The notes under the pieces were generated by a model. That model was not told the origin of the DNA. It saw only the letters and a list, made by a program, of their open reading frames with translations, and ran no database searches. A DNA stretch of 7,146 nt from contig CAJQMW010000251.1 in assembly GCA_905479535.1 (NCBI GenBank), positions 1 through 7,146 of the forward strand, given 5' to 3'. This DNA comes from an uncultured Maribacter sp. (GTDB taxonomy: Bacteria > Bacteroidota > Bacteroidia > Flavobacteriales > Flavobacteriaceae). A program made the position numbers and the translations under genes. Positions 1 through 4,553 of the stretch are shown here, in pieces. Each line of letters opens with the position of its first letter. Position 1 is the first letter of the stretch.

Positions 1-1075
1 TGTTTTCCCAGTTTTTTCGTGCAAAGGTCTGTAAATCTGCAATGTTATCGCTCTCGTCCATAATTTCAAGACCCAATAGGGTTTCTATGACGTCTTCCAT
101 CGTAACTAGGCCTGCCACGGATCCGTACTCGTCCACAACAAGGGCGATATGCTCACGTTTTGCAATAAAAATATCGAATAGTTTAGGAATGGGCGTACTT
201 CGTCGGGTGATGAGCAGGTCCCGTTTCAATTCCCCTAGGGGCATATCACCGTTTTGGTTGATGATTTCTTCGTAAACGTTGTCCTTCAGCACAAATCCCG
301 TAATATCATCCATTTTTTCATGGAAAATTGGAATCCTCGAAAACCGAAGCTTTGGGTTTTCCTCAAAAAAGGTCTGTATGGTCTTTTTATCGGACGCTAT
401 TTTCATGACGGCCCTAGGGGTCATGATGTCCTTTACGAGAACTTCATCAAAACGAAGCAGGTTCTTAATAATGGTTGATTCCGATTTTTCAAAGACCCCT
501 TCTTCATGGGCCATATCCGTCATGGCCGTAAAATCCTCCCGGCTCAACACACTACCATGATGGCCTTTTCCGCCCACAAGCCTTGTAAAGAGACGTAAAA
601 GCCATAACAAACCGGTATATTTCAGGCATAAGACCATAATTCTAAGTGTCTTTGCACTAAAATTAGATAACTGCCTCCAGTACGTGGCCCCAATGGTTTT
701 GGGTATGATTTCAGAAGCCACCAGTATCAATATCGTCATAATAGTGGATACCGCCCCAACCATTAGATCCTCGGTAAACTCAATGCCCAAAACAGTACGT
801 TCGGTTGTACCGTAAATCTCCGCATAAGCGACTTTAGCCTGCACCCCTACCAAAATAGCACCCACCGTATGTGCAATGGTGTTAATGGTCAAGATGGCAA
901 TGAGGGGCTCATCAACATCGTTCTTAAGGGTTTCCAAGGTATGGGCATACGATTTGCCTTCCCGCTTTTTTACATTGATGAAAGTTGGCGTAATACTCAA
1001 GAGCACGGCCTCTAAAATAGAGCAGAGGAAGGAGAAAAAGATAGAAATGAGGGCATAAAAGACAAGTAGTCCCAT
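1..1075 (-). CDS. CNNM/CorC-like membrane protein (DUF21 plus CBS pair), C-terminus cut by window edge
   Basis: Inner-membrane protein of the CNNM/CorC (HlyC/TlyC 'hemolysin') family, whose better-studied members are linked to Mg2+ or other divalent cation efflux and resistance. Transport here is inferred from the family. 358 codons are visible. The DUF21 membrane part has hydrophobic segments near residues 3-28, 58-78, 104-120 and 144-166, and carries the family motif SEIIPK (121-126). A CBS pair follows: the first repeat starts near the DIMTPR motif (216-221), and the second contains VVDEYG (313-318) and the MEDVIETLLG stretch (326-335). CBS pairs of this family bind adenine nucleotides. 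The visible end (MDESDN at 339-344, then DLQ..AR) resembles the last residues of short family members, so the extra CorC_HlyC domain is probably absent; the end itself lies outside the window. The ATG at 1075 is chosen because the N-terminus then starts directly at the first membrane segment. There is no clear Shine-Dalgarno. It lies 50 bp after the serine hydrolase gene on the same strand. Confidence 0.9.
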   Translation of the reverse strand, partial: MGLLVFYALISIFFSFLCSILEAVLLSITPTFINVKKREGKSYAHTLETLKNDVDEPLIAILTINTIAHTVGAILVGVQAKVAYAEIYGTTERTVLGIEFTEDLMVGAVSTIMTILILVASEIIPKTIGATYWRQLSNFSAKTLRIMVLCLKYTGLLWLLRLFTRLVGGKGHHGSVLSREDFTAMTDMAHEEGVFEKSESTIIKNLLRFDEVLVKDIMTPRAVMKIASDKKTIQTFFEENPKLRFSRIPIFHEKMDDITGFVLKDNVYEEIINQNGDMPLGELKRDLLITRRSTPIPKLFDIFIAKREHIALVVDEYGSVAGLVTMEDVIETLLGLEIMDESDNIADLQTFARKNWEN

Positions 1076-1090
1076 AGAATTATTTTGTGC

Positions 1091-1120
1091 GCCTAAGATA
1101 CCAATAAATTGGTAATAGGC
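1091..1120 (-). promoter_or_regulatory. Intergenic hairpin between the serine hydrolase and CNNM genes
   Basis: A 30-base imperfect palindrome almost fills the gap between the two genes. The outer arms are GCCTA (1091-1095) and TAGGC (1116-1120). The inner arms are TACCAA (1099-1104) and TTGGTA (1109-1114), around a four-base loop. A small asymmetric bulge (3 bases against 1) separates the two stems. On the transcribed minus strand it follows the TAA stop (1126-1128) by 5 bases and ends 15 bases before the ATG at 1075. No U-run follows it (the next bases are GCACAAAATAATTCT), so it is not a textbook intrinsic terminator. A role in mRNA stability, partial termination or translation of the CNNM gene is inference. 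Confidence 0.6.
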
Positions 1121-1125
1121 TCGCC

Positions 1126-2457
1126 TTATTTAGTAAGGGATAGGGCTTTATAAAATACTTGTTGAATCGCCGAGCGAATATTCAGTTCATAGAGATTACG
1201 GTTAACGCGAGTGGGGTAGACCCGGTTGGAAAGAAAAATATATACCAATTGGTTTTCTGGGTCGGCCCAGACGAAAGTACCTGTAAAACCGCTGTGTCCA
1301 AAACTTTCTGGACTTACTTCGGGTGCCGGATATGCCTCGGATAATGGAAGGGTATCATTTTCTATAAGGGGCTTATCAAAGCCAAGACCGCGTCTATTTT
1401 CATTGTCGGGATACTGTATTTCAATAAATTCCTTGACGACTTCTTCCGATAATAATCGGTTTCCATTGAAGTTTCCCAACTGCACGTATAGCTGCATCAT
1501 TTTGGCCAAATCGGTTGCGGAGCCAAATAACCCGGCGTTTCCCGATATTCCACCAAGAAGGGACGCATTTTCATCATGCACCCACCCTTGGGTCAGCGTA
1601 TTCCTATATAATGTGTCTATCTCGGTCGGGACAATGTTGTTGGAAAAACCCTTGGTCATGGGTAGAAACCCCAAGGTTTTTGCACCTACAGGTTTGTAAA
1701 AGTTCTCCGTTACATATTTTTCATAGGGAACGCCGGTAAGTTGTTCAATCAATTCTGGGAAAATGAGGAACGTAAGCCCTGAATAGCGATACTTTTTTTC
1801 CTCTGATACCTCCGAACGGTTAATCATACGGTACATTTTTCTATTGAACCTATTTTTTACAAAAAGTCCGTCATAGGCTTCATTTTCAAACCGATTTTTT
1901 TTAGAGGTCTTTACAAACCTACTTTTAAGCTGACCGTTTTTCTTTAAAACTTTACTGAGAAATACGATATAAGGTTCAAGTCCCGCTTGATGCGCCAGGA
2001 TTTCCCGAAGGGTAATGTCTCTTTTGTCTTTTCTTCTCTGCCAGGGACGCCAATAGGTGCTAAAAGGAACATCTAATTTCAACTTTCCTTCCGCTACTAA
2101 CTTCATCAAAGCAGGAAGCGGACCTAGGATTTTGGTGACCGAAGCTAGATCATAGATGTCGTTCAATCTTACCGACTGAACACTGTCATAGGTATGGTAT
2201 CCATAGGCTTTGTGAAAGATAATGTTTCCCTTTTCGGCAACCAGTACCTGTGCTCCCGGGAATGCTTCGTTTTTTATACCATTTGTTATAATAGAGGCTA
2301 CTTTAGCATTTACAGAGAGCAAATCTATTTCCGATAACATTGAATTGTCCAATGCCGTGGTGCTCCGTAAGGTAATTTTATTAGGAATAATTTCTTGGGA
2401 GAAGGCATATAGTGGGCAAAATATCCACCAGATAAAAAATAAATACCTTGTTTTCAT
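1126..2457 (-). CDS. Secreted class C beta-lactamase-family serine hydrolase
   Basis: Exported serine hydrolase of the AmpC/penicillin-binding-protein-like fold, 443 residues. All three catalytic motifs are present: SxxK as SVTK at 106-109 (nucleophile Ser106, Lys109), the YxN-position motif as YSG at 225-227, and the KTG-position motif as HSG at 388-390. A signal peptide spans about 1-20: K2 and R4, a hydrophobic core, and probable cleavage around AFS/Q. Cys14 is not in a lipobox, so a soluble periplasmic or secreted protein is expected. An unusually Lys/Arg-rich stretch (about 168-223) sits just before the YSG motif. The GGISGNAGLFG segment (302-312) and the C-terminus resemble the beta-lactamase half of Bacteroidota GH3 fusion proteins, and more loosely the Bacillus MurNAc-L-Ala amidase AmiE, so peptidoglycan recycling is a possible role. 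The substrate cannot be read from sequence. The in-frame TTG at 2478 would place seven extra residues before the signal peptide, so ATG 2457 is preferred. It follows hemB by 31 bp. Confidence 0.9.
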   Translation of the reverse strand: MKTRYLFFIWWIFCPLYAFSQEIIPNKITLRSTTALDNSMLSEIDLLSVNAKVASIITNGIKNEAFPGAQVLVAEKGNIIFHKAYGYHTYDSVQSVRLNDIYDLASVTKILGPLPALMKLVAEGKLKLDVPFSTYWRPWQRRKDKRDITLREILAHQAGLEPYIVFLSKVLKKNGQLKSRFVKTSKKNRFENEAYDGLFVKNRFNRKMYRMINRSEVSEEKKYRYSGLTFLIFPELIEQLTGVPYEKYVTENFYKPVGAKTLGFLPMTKGFSNNIVPTEIDTLYRNTLTQGWVHDENASLLGGISGNAGLFGSATDLAKMMQLYVQLGNFNGNRLLSEEVVKEFIEIQYPDNENRRGLGFDKPLIENDTLPLSEAYPAPEVSPESFGHSGFTGTFVWADPENQLVYIFLSNRVYPTRVNRNLYELNIRSAIQQVFYKALSLTK

Positions 2458-2472
2458 GAAAATTCTATTTTT

Positions 2473-2489
2473 GCCCAACGCCCAACGCC
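2473..2489. repeat. Short tandem 7-mer repeat between hemB and the serine hydrolase
   Basis: The unit GCCCAAC occurs twice head to tail (2473-2479 and 2480-2486), followed by a partial third copy (GCC), about 2.4 units in all. It fills roughly half of the hemB-hydrolase gap and touches the last base of the hemB stop codon. The alternative TTG start at 2478 lies inside it. It is too short to call a known repeat family. Confidence 0.5.
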
Positions 2490-3478
2490 TAACTCATCAA
2501 CTTAACTGCATCTTTAGCAAAATAGCTCGCTATAATATTGGCACCCGCCCGCTTAATGGCAATGAGTTGTTCCATCATAACCGCGTCATGGTCCAGCCAG
2601 CCTTTTTCCGCAGCGGCTTTCACCATGGCATACTCACCGGATACTTGGTAAACCGCCACCGGAACGTCCACTTCGTTCTTAATCTCCCTTACGATATCCA
2701 AATAGCACAGGCCTGGTTTGATCATGACGATATCCGCACCTTCATCAATATCCTGTTGCGTTTCACGTAGGGCCTCGAACCTGTTGGCCGAATCCATTTG
2801 ATAGGTCTTTTTGTCCTTGGGCACATTGTTTTGGTCCACCGGAGCGGAATCCAAGGCGTCCCGAAACGGACCATAAAAGGCACTGGCATATTTGGCACTG
2901 TAACTCATGATGCCCGTATTGGTGTAGCCCTCGTCTTCCAAAGCCTCACGGATACTTAAGATCCGACCGTCCATCATATCGCTAGGGGCTACGAAATCCG
3001 CTCCGGCCTTGGCATGGGAAACACTCATTTCTGCTAAGACTTCCACGGTTTCGTCGTTCAGAATTTGCCCGTCCGCCACGATGCCATCATGCCCATAGGA
3101 AGAATAGGGATCAAGGGCCACATCGGTCATCACTAGCATTTCAGGACATGCATTTTTAACCGTTTTAATGGCTAATTGCATTAGTCCATTATCGTTTAAG
3201 GCCTCCGAACCGGCATTGTCTTTTAAGTTATCAGGAACTTTTACGAATAGCAGCACAGCGCAAAGCCCCATATTCCAAAGTTCTTTTACTTCCTTCTCCA
3301 AATTATCCAAACTTAGCCGGTAATAATTGGGCATGGAGGCAATTTCCTCTTTTACACCCTTTCCTTCTACGACAAATAGCGGAACCAAAAAATCACTGGG
3401 CGTAATTATGGTTTCTCGGACTAAATGCCTAATAGCTTCAGAACTCCGGAGTCTTCTATTTCTTATAAGTGGATACAC
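2489..3478 (-). CDS. hemB: Delta-aminolevulinic acid dehydratase (porphobilinogen synthase), non-zinc active-site type
   Basis: Cytoplasmic enzyme that condenses two 5-aminolevulinate molecules into porphobilinogen, an early step of haem and tetrapyrrole synthesis. The protein has 329 residues, normal for the family, and is a single TIM barrel with an N-terminal arm. The two active-site lysines are present: Lys196 in YSAKYAS and Lys254 (the Schiff-base lysine) in MIKPG. The metal-site segment reads DVALDPYSSYGHDG (119-132): Ala121, Asp123 and Asp131 stand where zinc-dependent enzymes have three cysteines. This is the Mg2+/K+-type variant rather than the Zn2+ type. The start is GTG at 3478: it gives the expected N-terminus (MYPLIRNRRLR), and an in-frame TAG only four codons upstream leaves no other start. 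A TATATTTG -7-like box lies about 54 bp upstream. It is probably the first gene of the minus-strand block. Identification is secure; metal preference is inferred from the residues. Confidence 0.97.
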   Translation of the reverse strand: MYPLIRNRRLRSSEAIRHLVRETIITPSDFLVPLFVVEGKGVKEEIASMPNYYRLSLDNLEKEVKELWNMGLCAVLLFVKVPDNLKDNAGSEALNDNGLMQLAIKTVKNACPEMLVMTDVALDPYSSYGHDGIVADGQILNDETVEVLAEMSVSHAKAGADFVAPSDMMDGRILSIREALEDEGYTNTGIMSYSAKYASAFYGPFRDALDSAPVDQNNVPKDKKTYQMDSANRFEALRETQQDIDEGADIVMIKPGLCYLDIVREIKNEVDVPVAVYQVSGEYAMVKAAAEKGWLDHDAVMMEQLIAIKRAGANIIASYFAKDAVKLMS

Positions 3479-3531
3479 AGTTTTATTTTTCTAAGGTTCG
3501 ATACGCAATTTCGGAAATAAATAATCTTTTA

Positions 3532-3539
3532 CAAATATA
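3532..3539 (-). promoter_or_regulatory. Bacteroidota-type -7 box for hemB
   Basis: Read on the minus strand, this is TATATTTG, an exact fit to the TAnnTTTG -7 consensus used by the main sigma factor of Bacteroidota. It would start transcription roughly 45-50 bases before the hemB GTG. The matching -33 TTTG is not at its usual distance; only a weak TTG (3553-3555) lies upstream, at 13 bases, which is too close. The call therefore rests on the -7 box and its position. Confidence 0.45.
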
Positions 3540-3581
3540 AGCTAAGGCCTTTCAATCTTGCGGCACGGAGCATTTTTCTTA

Positions 3582-3607
3582 TAAAACTGATGTGATAAAA
3601 AGTTTTA
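3582..3607. repeat. 7-bp inverted repeat in the divergent promoter region
   Basis: TAAAACT (3582-3588) and AGTTTTA (3601-3607) are perfect inverted arms separated by 12 bases. Spacing and location would suit a dimeric regulator site between the two divergent gene blocks. The arms are AT-rich, so a chance match is quite possible. Confidence 0.25.
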
Positions 3608-3675
3608 GATCGTAACAAAATGAATATCTTCCATACTTATTCCTTAAAATTATAAACCGACCAAAATTTTAGCAA

Positions 3676-4551
3676 ATGCTCTCTATTTCCAATTTGAATA
3701 AAACGTATCCGAACGGAACGCAGGCCTTGAATGATGTTAACCTTGAAATTGGCACAGGAATGTTCGGGTTATTGGGGCCTAACGGCGCAGGGAAATCTAC
3801 CTTAATGCGGACCATCGCTACCTTGCAATTGGCCGACAGCGGTACGATTACCTTTAATGATATCGATGTTTTTGCGTCACCGGACGAGTTGCGAAAGGTT
3901 TTGGGATATTTGCCACAGGATTTTGGGGTGTATCCTAAGGTATCCGCGGAAATGATGCTAAATCACATTGCCAAAATAAAAGGGGTACAAAATAAGGGCG
4001 AGCGAAAATCCTATGTGGCGGATTTATTGAACAAGGTGAACCTCTACAAATTCCGGAAACGTAATTTGGGAGATTATTCGGGAGGAATGCGGCAACGGTT
4101 CGGAATAGCACAAGCGTTAATTGGAAACCCAAAATTGATTATAGTCGATGAGCCTACAGCGGGACTCGACCCTTTGGAACGTAATCGTTTCCACAACCTG
4201 TTGAGCGAACTCGGTGAGGATGCCGTTGTTATTTTATCCACCCATATTGTGGACGATGTGGTCAACCTTTGTACCAATATGGCCGTGTTCAATGAGGGCC
4301 GGATAGTTGTACAAGGACATCCACAAACCTTATCCAAAACTTTGGACGACAAGGTCTTCAGAAAGAAAATAGATAAAGAAGAAATCGAGAAATACCAATC
4401 GGAATTTACGGTATTATCCACCTATCTTAGAAGCGGTAATTTGAATATAAACGTTTATAGTGACAGCAGTCCCGGGGACGGTTTTGAACCCGTAAACAAT
4501 ACTCTGGAGGACTTTTATTTCTATAGCATCAATCAACCTCAAACTGTATAA
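3676..4551 (+). CDS. ABC transporter ATP-binding protein (ABC-2 exporter type)
   Basis: Cytoplasmic ATPase subunit that should dimerise and drive the membrane protein encoded 2 bp downstream. It has 291 residues, and every ABC motif is intact: Walker A GPNGAGKST (34-42), Q-loop Gln81, signature SGGMRQ (135-140), Walker B LIIVDEP (154-160) with catalytic Glu159, D-loop AGLD (162-165) and H-loop His190. The nucleotide-binding domain ends near residue 215. The remaining roughly 75 residues form a C-terminal extension with no motif I recognise. The pattern fits the CcmA/ABC-2 class of exporter ATPases. ATG 3676 puts the first beta strand directly at the N-terminus, as usual for the family; no Shine-Dalgarno is visible. 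The stop (TAA, 4549-4551) nearly abuts the next ATG, so the two genes are probably cotranscribed and translationally coupled. The transported substrate is unknown. Confidence 0.95.
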   Translation: MLSISNLNKTYPNGTQALNDVNLEIGTGMFGLLGPNGAGKSTLMRTIATLQLADSGTITFNDIDVFASPDELRKVLGYLPQDFGVYPKVSAEMMLNHIAKIKGVQNKGERKSYVADLLNKVNLYKFRKRNLGDYSGGMRQRFGIAQALIGNPKLIIVDEPTAGLDPLERNRFHNLLSELGEDAVVILSTHIVDDVVNLCTNMAVFNEGRIVVQGHPQTLSKTLDDKVFRKKIDKEEIEKYQSEFTVLSTYLRSGNLNINVYSDSSPGDGFEPVNNTLEDFYFYSINQPQTV

Positions 4552-4553
4552 TC

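Larger units (their letters stand above)
3479..3675. other. Divergent intergenic region between hemB and the ABC transporter genes
   Basis: A 197-bp AT-rich gap from which both gene blocks are transcribed outward, so it should hold both promoters. I see a good minus-strand -7 element for hemB and a short inverted repeat (listed separately). I find no convincing TTTG/TAnnTTTG pair on the plus strand ahead of the ABC gene, no Shine-Dalgarno before the ATG at 3676, and no small ORF or RNA gene. Confidence 0.7.

Noticed and set aside
42..560. Three overlapping plus-strand ORFs in the first 560 bases
   Set aside because: All are antisense to the DUF21/CBS gene, which runs unbroken on the minus strand and carries clear family motifs; they overlap one another in different frames.
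1091..1120. Intrinsic terminator for the serine hydrolase gene
   Set aside because: The stem is convincing, but no T-run follows on the transcribed strand and the next same-strand gene starts 15 bases later, so I list it as a regulatory hairpin instead.
1226..1699. 157-codon plus-strand ORF antisense to the serine hydrolase
   Set aside because: It mirrors the hydrolase coding strand; its composition is Ser/Pro/Cys-rich and it matches no family I recognise.
2416..2418. Lipoprotein attachment cysteine (Cys14) in the serine hydrolase signal peptide
   Set aside because: The residues before it (WIF) do not fit a lipobox, and a better signal peptidase I site follows at AFS/Q.
2458..2478. TTG start at 2478 for the serine hydrolase
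   Set aside because: It would add seven polar residues before the signal peptide and lies in a tandem repeat; the ATG at 2457 gives a normal signal peptide.
2222..2770. 182-codon plus-strand ORF opposite the hemB/serine hydrolase junction
   Set aside because: It is antisense to two well-supported genes with intact catalytic motifs, and its translation shows no recognisable domain.
4074..4421. 115-codon minus-strand ORF within the ABC ATPase gene
   Set aside because: It is antisense to the Walker B and signature region of an intact ATPase, and its Ser/Thr-rich translation has no domain signal.
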